From Microbacterium sp. (GTDB taxonomy: Bacteria; Actinomycetota; Actinomycetes; Actinomycetales; Microbacteriaceae), in assembly GCF_026393345.1 (NCBI RefSeq), contig NZ_JAPLAI010000051.1, forward strand, positions 1 to 37,598: a stretch of 37,598 nt of DNA, read 5' to 3'. Shown here in pieces: positions 8,275-16,347 of the stretch (its first letter is position 1; each line of letters starts with the position of its first letter). Under the pieces are notes generated by a model, which ran no database searches, had not been told where the DNA came from, and saw nothing but the letters and a program-made list of their open reading frames with translations. Position numbers and translations under genes: made by a program.

Positions 8275-10830
8275 TCAGCGCGTATCGGTGAGCTCGCGCG
8301 CCTCCCGGTCGGTCGATTCGGCGGCGGTGCTGACCGGGTGCGTCCGCTCCAGCGCGGCGCCCTCGACGTCGACATCGGGCAGGATGCGGTCGAGCCAGCG
8401 CGGCAGCCACCACGCCGACCTGCCGAACAGGTGCAGCAGCGCCGGGGTCAGCACCATCCGCACGACGAACGCATCGAAGAGCACGCCGATCGCGAGACCG
8501 AAACCGAGCGGCCGGATCATCGACAGGTGCGAGAACACGAAGCCGCCGAACACGGAGATCATGATGATCGCGGCCGCCGTGACGACCGCGCGGCCGTTGT
8601 GAAGACCGGCGACGACAGCGGACCGCGCTGACATGCCGTGCACGTAGGCCTCCCGCATCCCGGACACGAGGAACAGCTGATAGTCCATGGCGAGGCCGAA
8701 CAGGACGCCCATGATGAGGATTGGCGCGAAGCTCAGCACCGGGCCCGGATCGTGCACGCCGAACACGGCGGAGAGCCAACCCCACTGATAGATCGCGGTG
8801 ACCGCGCCGAGCGCTGCGAACAGCGACAGCACGTACCCGAGCGTCGCGATCACGGGCACGAGGATCGATCGGAACACCAGGATCATGATCAGCAGCGACA
8901 GCCCGACGACGACCAGCAGATAGATCGGTAGCGCGTCGGCCAGCTTCTGCGACACGTCGATGTTGCCGGATGCGGTCCCCGCCACTCCGATCTCGATGTC
9001 GCCGTCCACCCCGTCGACGGCGAGAGGCGACAGGTCGCGCAGATCGAACACGAGCTGTTCGGTCGAGGCGCTGGACGGGCCCTCCTCCGGCACGACCTGG
9101 AAGGCCATGATGGTGCGGTCATCGGACACCGCAATGGGGGCCACGGCGGAGACGTCCTCTTGGTCCATGAGGGTGGTGACGATGTCGGCCTGGACGGCGA
9201 CCTCGTCGTCCTCGGCGACCGCCTCGGGGAGCTCAGCCACGAGGAGGAGCGCACCGTTGACCCCGGCACCGAACTTGTCGGTGATGATCGCGTTGGCCCG
9301 GTACTGCGTGGTATCGGTCGCATCCGAAGAGCCGTCCGGCAGACCGAGACGCATGGACAGCGCCGGGATGGCAATGACCAGCAGCGCCACGATCGCGATC
9401 ACGGCCTGGCCAACGGCACGGGCGGTGCGCATGGGCTTCGGTGTCGTCGGGGCGTGGTCGGCGTGCCCGATCTTGGCGCGGGCGCGACGGCCGAGCACCT
9501 TGAGCTTCATCATGCCGAGCAGCGCCGGGGTGAGCGTCACGGCGACGAGCACGGCGACGACGACGCACACCGCGGCGACGGTGCCCATGACACCGAGGAA
9601 CGGGATGCCGGTGATGTTCAGGGCGAGGAGCGCCACGACGACGGTGGACCCGGCGAACACGACGGCGTTACCCGAAGTGCCGTTGGCGAGCCCGATGGAG
9701 TCGTGCACGTCCATGCCCGCCAGCAGCTGCCGCCGGTGACGGTTGAGGATGAAGAGGGCGTAGTCGATGCCGACGGCCAGCCCCAGCATGACCCCGAGGA
9801 CCGGGGTGATGGAGGCCATGTCGACCACGCCGGAGAAGGCGAGGGAGCCTGCCACGCCGACGCCGACGCCTACCAGCGAGGTGATGAGCGGCGCGAGGGC
9901 GGGGAGCACGGCCCGGAGCATCACGAGCAGCACGATGGCCGCGATGATCATGCCGACGATCTCACCGGGGCCGACGATGCCGTCGATCGAGGTGGCGATG
10001 GTGGAGGAGTAGTCGACCGCGACACCGTCGATGTCGGCGTCGTCGAGGATCGAGGCGACCTCGGCCTTCAGTTCGGCCGGCAGGCTGTACAGGTCGTCTT
10101 CGAATGCGATCGTGCCGACCGCGGCCGAACCGTCTTCGGACACGGTGCGGATCTGGCTCGCGGCCTCGAGCAGCGTCTGGCCGTCGGCGAGCTTCTGCGC
10201 CTCGGTCTCGAGGGTCTGCCGGTTCTCGTCGATCGTCGCCTGGCCAGCGTCGATCTGGGCCTGGCCAGCATCGATCTGCGCCTGCTGCGCGTCGAACTGC
10301 GCCTGCGCGCGGTCGTATGCGCCGGCGGCCTTCGCCTGGGCGATCGCCGCATCCAGCTGCTCCTGACCCGCATCCAGCTGGGCCTGACTGTCGTCCAGCT
10401 GCTGCTGCGCGGCATCCAGCTGCGCACGACCGTCGTCGATCTGCGTCTGTCCGTCCGCGAGCTGCTGCTCCTGGTCGGCGCGCTGAGCCTCGGTGTCGAA
10501 CGGGTCGGAGATGCCGGCGATGCCGTCGGTGTCGGCGACCGTGTCGAGCAGGTCGCTGATCGCCTGCTGCTGTGCGGCGGTGAATTCGGACCCGTCCTCG
10601 GTGGAGAAGACCACCTGCCCGGTCGCGCCGGCGAGGTCGGGCAGTGCGTCGGCGAGCTGGTCACTCACCCGCTCGGTCTCGGTGTTCGGGATGGAGAAGT
10701 TCGTGGCGAGCGACCCACCGAAGGTGAGGAAGGCGCCGCCGGCGAGGCCCAGCAGCACGATCCAGCCGATGAGCACCGCCCAGGCGCGACGCGCCGAGAA
10801 ACGGCCAAGACGGTAGAGCAGATTCGCCAC
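8275..10830 (-). CDS. MMPL family RND-type transporter
   Basis: An 851-residue inner-membrane exporter of the MmpL/RND class. There is one N-terminal helix (WAVLIGWIVLLGLAGGAFL), a large extracytoplasmic loop, then helix bundles in each half, including the family motif LGLAVGIDYALFILNRHRR in the first half and GVLFGLAMDYQLFLVSGMREA in the second. The Asp in each bundle is the usual proton-relay position. The first loop carries a long Gln/Asp/Ala coiled coil. GTG 10830 is chosen because AAGGGC precedes it; ATG 10872 is the alternative. The gene is divergent from a TetR regulator, with a candidate operator between them, so drug- or lipid-responsive export is likely. The substrate is unknown. 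Confidence 0.92.
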   Translation of the reverse strand: MANLLYRLGRFSARRAWAVLIGWIVLLGLAGGAFLTFGGSLATNFSIPNTETERVSDQLADALPDLAGATGQVVFSTEDGSEFTAAQQQAISDLLDTVADTDGIAGISDPFDTEAQRADQEQQLADGQTQIDDGRAQLDAAQQQLDDSQAQLDAGQEQLDAAIAQAKAAGAYDRAQAQFDAQQAQIDAGQAQIDAGQATIDENRQTLETEAQKLADGQTLLEAASQIRTVSEDGSAAVGTIAFEDDLYSLPAELKAEVASILDDADIDGVAVDYSSTIATSIDGIVGPGEIVGMIIAAIVLLVMLRAVLPALAPLITSLVGVGVGVAGSLAFSGVVDMASITPVLGVMLGLAVGIDYALFILNRHRRQLLAGMDVHDSIGLANGTSGNAVVFAGSTVVVALLALNITGIPFLGVMGTVAAVCVVVAVLVAVTLTPALLGMMKLKVLGRRARAKIGHADHAPTTPKPMRTARAVGQAVIAIVALLVIAIPALSMRLGLPDGSSDATDTTQYRANAIITDKFGAGVNGALLLVAELPEAVAEDDEVAVQADIVTTLMDQEDVSAVAPIAVSDDRTIMAFQVVPEEGPSSASTEQLVFDLRDLSPLAVDGVDGDIEIGVAGTASGNIDVSQKLADALPIYLLVVVGLSLLIMILVFRSILVPVIATLGYVLSLFAALGAVTAIYQWGWLSAVFGVHDPGPVLSFAPILIMGVLFGLAMDYQLFLVSGMREAYVHGMSARSAVVAGLHNGRAVVTAAAIIMISVFGGFVFSHLSMIRPLGFGLAIGVLFDAFVVRMVLTPALLHLFGRSAWWLPRWLDRILPDVDVEGAALERTHPVSTAAESTDREARELTDTR
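10180..10495 (-). repeat. Coiled-coil repeat within the MMPL transporter
   Basis: This stretch encodes tandem 7-residue units of the type AQLDAGQ, AQIDAGQ and QQLDDSQ, about ten in number, interrupted by a short AKAAGAYDR segment. The DNA repeats as gatctgcgcctg-like words. The period of seven and the hydrophobic L/I at a fixed position predict a long helical coiled coil outside the membrane. Confidence 0.8.
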
Positions 10831-10884
10831 GGCGAGCCCTTCGTGAAGTCGATGTTCGAGGGGGCGCGTCATCGAGCCGCATCC

Positions 10885-10905
10885 AATTTATCCGACGAGT
10901 GTCGG
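10885..10905 (-). promoter_or_regulatory. MMPL promoter -10 and candidate TetR operator
   Basis: The palindrome CCGAC-gagt-GTCGG (10892-10905) lies one base upstream of TAAATT (10890-10885, minus strand), a good -10 for the transporter. A repressor on the palindrome would cover the spacer. Its place between the divergent TetR and MMPL genes suggests the TetR protein binds there. Confidence 0.5.
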
Positions 10906-10969
10906 CGAAGAGTCGGGGGGTCCGTATTCTCAGCCAACACTCGGCCACCCACCGCCGCCGCGAGCCTGA

Positions 10970-10975
10970 AAGAAT
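10970..10975 (+). promoter_or_regulatory. -10 box of a leaderless promoter for the TetR gene
   Basis: AAGAAT ends 6 nt before the ATG at 10982, and no Shine-Dalgarno lies between. The first base departs from TAnnnT, so support is moderate. Confidence 0.4.
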
Positions 10976-10981
10976 CGGGGG

Positions 10982-11554
10982 ATGGATCCTCGAGCAGCTC
11001 GGACGCAGGCCCGCCTGCAGGACGCGCTGCTCGCCCTCGCCCGCGAGAGACCGCTCGACGAGATCACGGTCGGCGACATCACGGAACGCGCCGAGGTGAA
11101 TCGGTCGAGCTTCTACCAGCACTACTCCGACAAGGAGACGCTGCTCGCGGACGCTTTGGAACGGATGGTGGACGAGGTCTCCGGCCAGCTGCTCGCCCGC
11201 GGCACGCCCGCCCCCGCGGGGATGCCGGAGGAGCTCGCACACTACCTGCAGCACCTGGCCGACAACGCTCCGCTCTACCGCCGCGTGCTGGGCGAGCACG
11301 GCTCTGCGGTCGTCGCGGCTCGACTGCGTCGCCGCGTGGAGGGCATCGTGACCGTGGCGGTCGGCGCCGACTCCGCCGCGTTCGTGGGCCTGCCGGTCGA
11401 CGTCGTCGCGGCGGGCATCGCCGGCACGGCGCTCGGGGTGATCACCGCATGGATCTCGCGCGACCCGCTGCCGCCGGTCGACGTCGCCGCCGAATGGCTG
11501 TGGCGTGTCCTCACCGGTCCCGGCGCCCTGGCCGAGGCGGAGGCCAGAGCATGA
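10982..11554 (+). CDS. TetR/AcrR family transcriptional regulator
   Basis: A 190-residue regulator. The N-terminal helix-turn-helix spans about residues 8-53 (LDEITVGDITERAEVNRSSFYQHYSDKETLL, here split across the usual helices), matching the TetR signature. The C-terminal domain, about residues 60-185, is a ligand-binding helical bundle of the TetR_C type found beside actinobacterial MMPL exporters. It is divergent from the MMPL gene across 151 bases that contain the palindrome at 10892-10905, so it probably represses the exporter and itself. The downstream gene overlaps its stop by 4 bases (ATGA). Confidence 0.9.
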   Translation: MDPRAARTQARLQDALLALARERPLDEITVGDITERAEVNRSSFYQHYSDKETLLADALERMVDEVSGQLLARGTPAPAGMPEELAHYLQHLADNAPLYRRVLGEHGSAVVAARLRRRVEGIVTVAVGADSAAFVGLPVDVVAAGIAGTALGVITAWISRDPLPPVDVAAEWLWRVLTGPGALAEAEARA

Positions 11555-12021
11555 GCCCGCGGCGGTCCCCGCGGCCCCGGGTCTCCGGTCGCGTGCTCAT
11601 CACCGGAAATGCCGCGGACATCGTCGGCCAGCTCACCGAGGGCGCCCGCCGCGAAGGCATCGAGCTGATCGACGTCGACAGCACCGAGAAGGCGGACGTC
11701 GCCATCGCCGCGGTGCGCAGCAGCTCCCACTCCACCCTGGCCCTCGGCATCCACACCCTCGACGCGGTGTCGGACTACATCGCACCCGAGGCACCGCGGC
11801 TGGTGATCGCGGTGCGGGCGAAGCTCTCCATCGCCCCGGAGCGGCTGATGGGCCCGCTCGTGCGGGAGATCCTGTTCCAGGTCGCGGTCGCCACCGGGGG
11901 CCTCGATGGCGCGAAGAAGCTGCGCACAGCGCGGGCCCGCTTCGGCTCCGCGCTGCTCGATGCGGCCGGCCTGCATGTCTTCCGCATCGGCCGGATGCGG
12001 GTGCGCCCCCCGCGCGACTGA
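11551..12021 (+). CDS. Protein of unknown function, Rossmann-like start
   Basis: A 156-residue protein beginning with a basic stretch and then GRVLITGNAADIVGQLTEGA, which resembles the first strand, loop and helix of a Rossmann fold, followed by a second strand IELIDVDS with an acidic end. The middle alternates strand-like and helical segments (LVIAVRAKLSIAPERLMGPLV). The C-terminus is basic (FRIGRMRVRPPRD). I do not recognise a family. The ATG overlaps the TetR stop (ATGA), so it is made together with the repressor. No catalytic motif beyond the glycine loop is visible. Confidence 0.72.
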   Translation: MSPRRSPRPRVSGRVLITGNAADIVGQLTEGARREGIELIDVDSTEKADVAIAAVRSSSHSTLALGIHTLDAVSDYIAPEAPRLVIAVRAKLSIAPERLMGPLVREILFQVAVATGGLDGAKKLRTARARFGSALLDAAGLHVFRIGRMRVRPPRD

Positions 12022-12153
12022 GGACAACGCCCTCGCCCGACGTTTTCACATCCGCCCGCGCTACGCTCGCGCTACCGGCCCGTCTGTCGCCGGGTCCATG
12101 CCGGCTCCGGCACGAATGCGAGGTCGAATTCCTCGCCAGTAAGGCGGTGCCTC

Positions 12154-12471
12154 ATGGGCACCCTGTTCTACGGCGGAAACGCCCAACCCATCGACATCGA
12201 CGACCGCACACTCGCCCACCTCAAGGTCGTCATCGCCACGAAACTGCGGCGCGGCGAGAGCTTCACCCTCAGCTGGACGCACGCGGAGAACGACGAGCCG
12301 GGACGCTCCACCCTGTGGGTGCACGCCTCGATCCCGCTGCGATTCTCGTTCGACAGCCCCGAGCCGGAACAGCTCAGCCCGGAATGGGTCAAGGAGCTCG
12401 CCGAATCCGCCAACTCCTCCGGCGGCATCCTGCTCGTACCCGAGCACATCCGCTCGAGCCAGAAGCGGTAG
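12154..12471 (+). CDS. DUF7882-type small protein
   Basis: A 105-residue protein starting MGTLFYGGNAQPIDIDDRTL and ending with a Ser/Lys/Arg tail. The body matches the compact family common in Microbacteriaceae (LAHLKVVIATKLRRGESF and FSFDSPEPEQLSPEWVKEL). Databases often label relatives as ATP-dependent DNA ligase, but there is no nucleotidyltransferase motif and the length is far too short, so that label is wrong. AAGGCGG lies 6 bases before the ATG, and a 6-bp hairpin (12118-12123 with 12131-12136) stands just before it. Function unknown. Confidence 0.85.
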   Translation: MGTLFYGGNAQPIDIDDRTLAHLKVVIATKLRRGESFTLSWTHAENDEPGRSTLWVHASIPLRFSFDSPEPEQLSPEWVKELAESANSSGGILLVPEHIRSSQKR

Positions 12472-12485
12472 CGACCGGAACGCGC

Positions 12486-13091
12486 CTAGCTCACCCGCAG
12501 GTATCGGATGTGGGTGGCAAGCGGCGAGTGCAGCACCTCTACCGGTGAGAAGCCGAACGACTCGACGCCGTCGAAGATACGCTCCCCGGATCCGAGGAGG
12601 ACGGGCGCGATATCGAGCGTGAGTTCGTCGATGACACCGGCGATGAGGGCCTGTCGCACCGTGGCCGCTCCGCCCGCGATGTCGATGCCACGATCGCCTG
12701 CCGCGTCCTGAGCCTGGGCATAGGCGGAATCGAAGCCGTCGGTGACGAAATGGAACGTCGTGCCGCCCTCCATCACGATCGGCGCGTGCGGGTGGTGGGT
12801 GAGCACGAACACCGGGGCGTGGTAGGGCGGTTCGGGTCCCCACCAGCCGCGCCAGTCCCCGTCCCACTCGCCACGGAGGGGACCGAACATGTTGCGCCCC
12901 ATCACATAGGCGCCGCGCGGACGCATCAGCCAGGACGCCGCGGTCTCGTCGGCCTCGGTCGCACGTTCGTCCCCGATGTGCCAGCGGTGCACCTCGATGC
13001 CACCCACCCCGAGCGGCTGGTCACTGCTCTGTCCGGGTCCGGCGACGAAGCCGTCGAGTGAGAGGGACATGTGGCAGGTGGTGTCCGACAT
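12486..13091 (-). CDS. Dihydrofolate reductase family protein (RibD C-terminal type)
   Basis: A 201-residue protein with the RibD_C/DHFR-like fold: an opening strand with MSLSLDGFVAGP, then AYVMGRNMFGP, VFVLTHHPH and a late IAGGAATVRQALIAGVIDELTL motif that binds the nicotinamide cofactor. These stand-alone members are NADPH-dependent reductases of unknown substrate and are not the essential FolA. The frame stays open to 13538, but the ATG at 13091 has GGAAAGG upstream and starts the domain cleanly. It converges on the DUF7882 gene (14 bases apart) and diverges from the DUF2255 gene. Confidence 0.88.
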   Translation of the reverse strand: MSDTTCHMSLSLDGFVAGPGQSSDQPLGVGGIEVHRWHIGDERATEADETAASWLMRPRGAYVMGRNMFGPLRGEWDGDWRGWWGPEPPYHAPVFVLTHHPHAPIVMEGGTTFHFVTDGFDSAYAQAQDAAGDRGIDIAGGAATVRQALIAGVIDELTLDIAPVLLGSGERIFDGVESFGFSPVEVLHSPLATHIRYLRVS

Positions 13092-13158
13092 TCCGACCTT
13101 TCCAGGGTGTCCGCATCGGTGGCACGAATCTATCGGCTGCGGGTGGAGGATGGCGGTC

Positions 13159-13578
13159 ATGAACACGGATGCGACCGAGGAGCCGGGACCCGCGAGCTCG
13201 GCGCCCGCCTGGTCCTCCGCAGACCTCCGCTTCTTCGACGATGTGCGAGAACTGGAGATCACCGCACCGCGGACGGACGGCACCTTCGGCGCCTGGACGC
13301 CGATCTGGGTCGTCGTCGTGAAGACCGACGTCTTCGTTCGCACCTGGCATCGCCGGGAGACCGGATGGTACGGGCGAGCCGTGCGGACACGACGCGCCCG
13401 CATCCGCGTGTCCGGAGAGACCGTCGACGTGATGGTCGACCCGACGGGCGAGTCGGATGCGGTGGATGAGGCGTATCGCGCGAAGTACGGCGCCGGCGGG
13501 GCACAGTCGATGGTCACGACCGAGGCTGCCGCATCCACGCTCCGACTGCGCGCGGTGCAACGAAGACATTCGTCGTAG
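13159..13578 (+). CDS. DUF2255 family protein
   Basis: A 139-residue protein with the DUF2255 core: an ELEITAPRTDGTFGAWTPIW segment, VVVVKTDVFVRTWHRRETGWYGRA, then a strand RIRVSGETVDV. The fold resembles small split-barrel flavin-binding proteins, but no function is established. The ATG at 13159 is chosen over 13150 because GGAGG ends 9 bases before it and directly abuts the earlier one. The C-terminal 20 residues are Ala/Arg-rich and probably disordered. It diverges from the DHFR-like gene across 67 bases. Confidence 0.82.
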   Translation: MNTDATEEPGPASSAPAWSSADLRFFDDVRELEITAPRTDGTFGAWTPIWVVVVKTDVFVRTWHRRETGWYGRAVRTRRARIRVSGETVDVMVDPTGESDAVDEAYRAKYGAGGAQSMVTTEAAASTLRLRAVQRRHSS

Positions 13579-13669
13579 CTGCCGCACCGGGCCGCTGCGT
13601 GGCGCCGGCATCTGCAGGGACCATCACAATGGGGGAAAGCACGGACTGTTCTTCCACCGGGGAGAGATC

Positions 13670-15073
13670 ATGGGAACCACCGTTTTCGAAAGACGCGCGC
13701 CGCGCCCGAGCGTCGTCGACCACGCCCTGCAGGACACCGTGTTCGGCACGTTCTGGCTGGATGACATCGCCCGCACGCCCTACCCCGCGCTGCCGGGCGA
13801 CGTCGACACCGACCTCGCCATCGTGGGCGGCGGATACACGGGCCTGTGGACCGCGATCCGCGCGAAGGAGCGGGACCCCGAGCGCCGGGTGGTGCTCGTC
13901 GAGGCGTCGCGCATCGCCTGGGCCGCATCCGGACGCAACGGCGGCTTCTGCGAGGCCAGCCTCACCCACGGGTACCAGAACGGCCGCACCCGGTGGCCGG
14001 ACGAGATCGACCGCCTCGAGAGGATGGGCCTGGAGAACCTCGACGCCATCGAAGAGACGGTGAAGCGGTACGGCATGGACGTGGACTTCGAACGCACCGG
14101 CGCCCTCGCGGTCGCCGTCGAGCCCTACCAGGTCGACGAACTGCGCGAGGAGGAGAATTTCCTCGACCGGGACGCCGTCCGCGCCGAGGTGAACTCCGAC
14201 ACCTACCTCGCCGGTGCGTGGGACAAGGACGGCTGCGCGATCCTCCACCCCGGGAAGATGGGGTACGAGCTCGCCCGCATCGCGACGGAGCTCGGCGTGG
14301 AGATCTTCGAGCAGACTCTCGTGCGTCGGATCGACGCCGAACCAAGCGGCGCCGTGACCCTCGTGACCGACCGCGGGCGAGTCACCGCCCGCCACATCGC
14401 TCTCGGCACCAACGGCTTCCCGTCGCTGCTGAAGCGCAACCGCCTGATGACGGTGCCGGTGTACGACTACGTCCTCGTGACCGAACCGCTGAACGGGGAG
14501 CTGCGGGCGTCGATCGGCTGGTCGAACCGTCAGGGCGTTGCGGACATGGCGAACCAGTTCCACTACTACCGGCTGACGCCCGACAACCGGATCCTGTTCG
14601 GCGGGTACGAGGCGACGTACTTCCCCGGCGGCAAGGTCCGCCCCGAGTACGAGGACAAGATCGAAAGCCACCGGCTGGTCGCCTCGCACTTCTTCACCAC
14701 GTTCCCGCAGCTCGAGGGCATCCGGTTCACGCACCGGTGGGCCGGGATGATCGACTCCTGCAGCCGGTTCTGCGCCTTCTTCGGGACGGCGCGCAAGGGC
14801 CGGGTCGCCTACGCGTCGGGCTTCACGGGGCTCGGCGTCGCGGCCACCCGCTTCGCCGCCGACGTCATGCTCGACCAGCTCGAGGGCCTCGACACCGAGC
14901 GCACCCGGCTGCAGATGGTGAAGGAGCGCCCGATTCCGTTCCCGCCCGAGCCTGCCGCATCCATCGGCGTGAACTTGGTGCGCCGGTCGATGGACCAGGC
15001 CGACCACAACGAAGGCAAGCGGAACCTGCTGCTGAAGACCCTCGACGCCATCGGGATGGGCTTCGACTCCTGA
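13670..15073 (+). CDS. FAD-dependent oxidoreductase, PuuB/DAO-like
   Basis: A 467-residue DAO-family flavoenzyme. The FAD loop is DLAIVGGGYTGLWTAI near residue 46, followed by the acidic VVLVEA and the AASGRNGGF motif typical of gamma-glutamylputrescine oxidase and related amine oxidases. The late HRWAGMIDSCSRF and YASGFTGLGVAATRFAADV segments close the FAD site. It probably oxidises a secondary amine or amino acid to an aldehyde or imine with H2O2 release. No putrescine genes lie next to it, so the substrate is open. GGGGAGAG lies before the ATG at 13670; the longer upstream frame is not supported. Confidence 0.88.
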   Translation: MGTTVFERRAPRPSVVDHALQDTVFGTFWLDDIARTPYPALPGDVDTDLAIVGGGYTGLWTAIRAKERDPERRVVLVEASRIAWAASGRNGGFCEASLTHGYQNGRTRWPDEIDRLERMGLENLDAIEETVKRYGMDVDFERTGALAVAVEPYQVDELREEENFLDRDAVRAEVNSDTYLAGAWDKDGCAILHPGKMGYELARIATELGVEIFEQTLVRRIDAEPSGAVTLVTDRGRVTARHIALGTNGFPSLLKRNRLMTVPVYDYVLVTEPLNGELRASIGWSNRQGVADMANQFHYYRLTPDNRILFGGYEATYFPGGKVRPEYEDKIESHRLVASHFFTTFPQLEGIRFTHRWAGMIDSCSRFCAFFGTARKGRVAYASGFTGLGVAATRFAADVMLDQLEGLDTERTRLQMVKERPIPFPPEPAASIGVNLVRRSMDQADHNEGKRNLLLKTLDAIGMGFDS

Positions 15074-15090
15074 CCCGTGAGCCCTACGGT
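15062..15090 (+). promoter_or_regulatory. Promoter for the lipoprotein gene (leaderless)
   Basis: TTCGAC (15062-15067) and TACGGT (15085-15090) are spaced by 17 nt, and the GTG start lies 6 nt after the -10. The promoter overlaps the end of the upstream flavoenzyme gene. Confidence 0.55.
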
Positions 15091-15096
15091 GGACCC

Positions 15097-15507
15097 GTGA
15101 GCGCACTGCGGCGGAGCCTGTCCCTCGTCGGGGCGGGCGCCGTCGTGGCGACGCTGACGGGGTGCTCGCTCAACACGGTGATCTGGGGCGCCGACGGTGC
15201 CGCGGTCATTCAGGCGGCGGATGCGTTCGTGCAGGACATGGCGTCGACCGGTACGTCCGACCTGTTCTGCCCCGACGCGATCGCTGTGCCAGGCGAACGG
15301 GTCGACTGGAAGAATCTCGTCGCCGGTGAACGCTTTGTGGCGCATCGATGGCGCACGCAGGCGCCCCTCGATCCGCAGTGGAGCATCAACCTGCAAGGGA
15401 TGCCGCCCGGTGCCGGGGCCAGCACGAGTTACCCCGGCGACGTCTTCTTCCGCGACACGGCGGACGGCCTGTGCGTGATCGACGTCATGTGGTGGGAGCT
15501 CGAGTGA
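15097..15507 (+). CDS. Small lipoprotein of unknown function
   Basis: A 136-residue protein with a signal peptide: a basic start (SALRRS), a hydrophobic core (LSLVGAGAVVATL) and the lipobox LTGC, giving lipidation at Cys 23. The mature part contains two more cysteines (FCPD and LCVID), possibly a disulfide, and Trp-rich strands (WSINLQG, DVMWWELE). It should sit on the outer face of the membrane. I do not recognise the family. The GTG start is supported by a leaderless promoter 6 nt upstream. The budA-like gene follows after 55 bases with its own promoter. Confidence 0.82.
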   Translation: MSALRRSLSLVGAGAVVATLTGCSLNTVIWGADGAAVIQAADAFVQDMASTGTSDLFCPDAIAVPGERVDWKNLVAGERFVAHRWRTQAPLDPQWSINLQGMPPGAGASTSYPGDVFFRDTADGLCVIDVMWWELE

Positions 15508-15550
15508 GGCGTGGCCGAGCGAACGCGGCGTCGCAGGTCCTCCCCCGCGC

Positions 15551-15556
15551 TACTCT
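15551..15556 (+). promoter_or_regulatory. -10 box of a leaderless promoter for the acetolactate decarboxylase gene
   Basis: TACTCT is followed by 6 nt and the GTG at 15563, with no Shine-Dalgarno between. Confidence 0.5.
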
Positions 15557-15562
15557 CGCCAC

Positions 15563-16303
15563 GTGACGAGTGAACAGCCGGCGGACGCCGCAGTGACCCA
15601 ATTCGCCGTGCTCGACGCCCTGCTCGCGGGGACGTACGAGTCGGGGATCACCGTGGCCGAGGTGCGGGGCCTGGGCGATTTCGGCATCGGATGCTGCGAA
15701 GAGCTCGGCGGCGAGGTGATCGTGCTCGATGGTGAGGTGTTCGAGTGCACGGTCGGCGAGCAGCCCGACCGGATGAGGGACGACCAGATTCTCCCGTTCG
15801 TGGACGTCTGCCGGTTCCCCGCCTCGTTCGCGGACCCGATCGCCGACTGCGATCTGCCGGCGTTCACCGCGCAGGTCGAGCAGAGTCTCGTGAGCCGCAA
15901 CCTGTTCCACGCGGTCCGCGTCGACGGCGTCTTCACCGCCGTCCGTGTGCGTGTGACGCCGCGGCAGGAGCATCCCTACCGCCCGCTGGCGGAGGTCACG
16001 AGCGGGCAGATCGAGAGCGTGCTCGCCGACGCGCGCGGAACACTCGTCGGCTTCTGGGCACCGGCGATCTATCAGGGCATCACCGTCGCAGGGCTCCATG
16101 TGCACTTCATCGCGGAGGACCGCAGTATCGGCGGGCACGTCCTCGATGTCATCGTCGGTGCGGCCGAGCTGCGCCTCGCCGCCTACTCGCGCTTCAATCT
16201 GCAGCTGCCCACGGACGACCTCTTCCTGCGCACCGAGCTGACGCACAGCGAAGATCACCGCATCGTGGCGGTCGAAGGCGGGGCGGTCGCGCCCGCATCC
16301 TGA
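15563..16303 (+). CDS. budA: Alpha-acetolactate decarboxylase
   Basis: A 246-residue enzyme that converts 2-acetolactate to acetoin plus CO2 in the cytoplasm. The zinc ligands of the family are all visible: H179 and H181 in GLHVHF and H192 in GGHVLD. The strand LDGEVFECTVGE and the segment HAVRVDGVFTAVRVR with its arginines fit the active-site barrel. Length matches the usual 240-260. No catabolic acetolactate synthase or butanediol dehydrogenase lies in the window, so acetolactate would come from the biosynthetic synthase elsewhere. The GTG start follows a TACTCT box by 6 nt, which suggests a leaderless transcript. Confidence 0.92.
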   Translation: MTSEQPADAAVTQFAVLDALLAGTYESGITVAEVRGLGDFGIGCCEELGGEVIVLDGEVFECTVGEQPDRMRDDQILPFVDVCRFPASFADPIADCDLPAFTAQVEQSLVSRNLFHAVRVDGVFTAVRVRVTPRQEHPYRPLAEVTSGQIESVLADARGTLVGFWAPAIYQGITVAGLHVHFIAEDRSIGGHVLDVIVGAAELRLAAYSRFNLQLPTDDLFLRTELTHSEDHRIVAVEGGAVAPAS

Positions 16304-16335
16304 CTTCTCTCCTTCTCTTGACCCGGCGCTCTCGC

Positions 16336-16341
16336 GAGAAT
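16336..16341 (+). promoter_or_regulatory. -10 box of a possible leaderless promoter
   Basis: GAGAAT ends 6 nt before the ATG at 16348, with no Shine-Dalgarno. It departs from TAnnnT at the first base, so it is weaker than the others. Confidence 0.35.
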
Positions 16342-16347
16342 GTGCAC

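Noticed and set aside
10250..10460. CRISPR-like short DNA repeats
   Set aside because: The repeats are codon-phased, degenerate and without unique spacers. They encode the coiled coil of the transporter.
9160..12021. A 953-codon plus-strand open frame opposite the MMPL gene
   Set aside because: It is the high-GC shadow of the transporter. Its composition is Arg/Asp/Gly/His-rich with no domain. Only the end of the frame (from 11551) is a real gene.
12154..12471. ATP-dependent DNA ligase label for the 105-residue protein
   Set aside because: There is no KxDG nucleotidyltransferase motif, and the protein is far too short. The label is a propagated error in this family.
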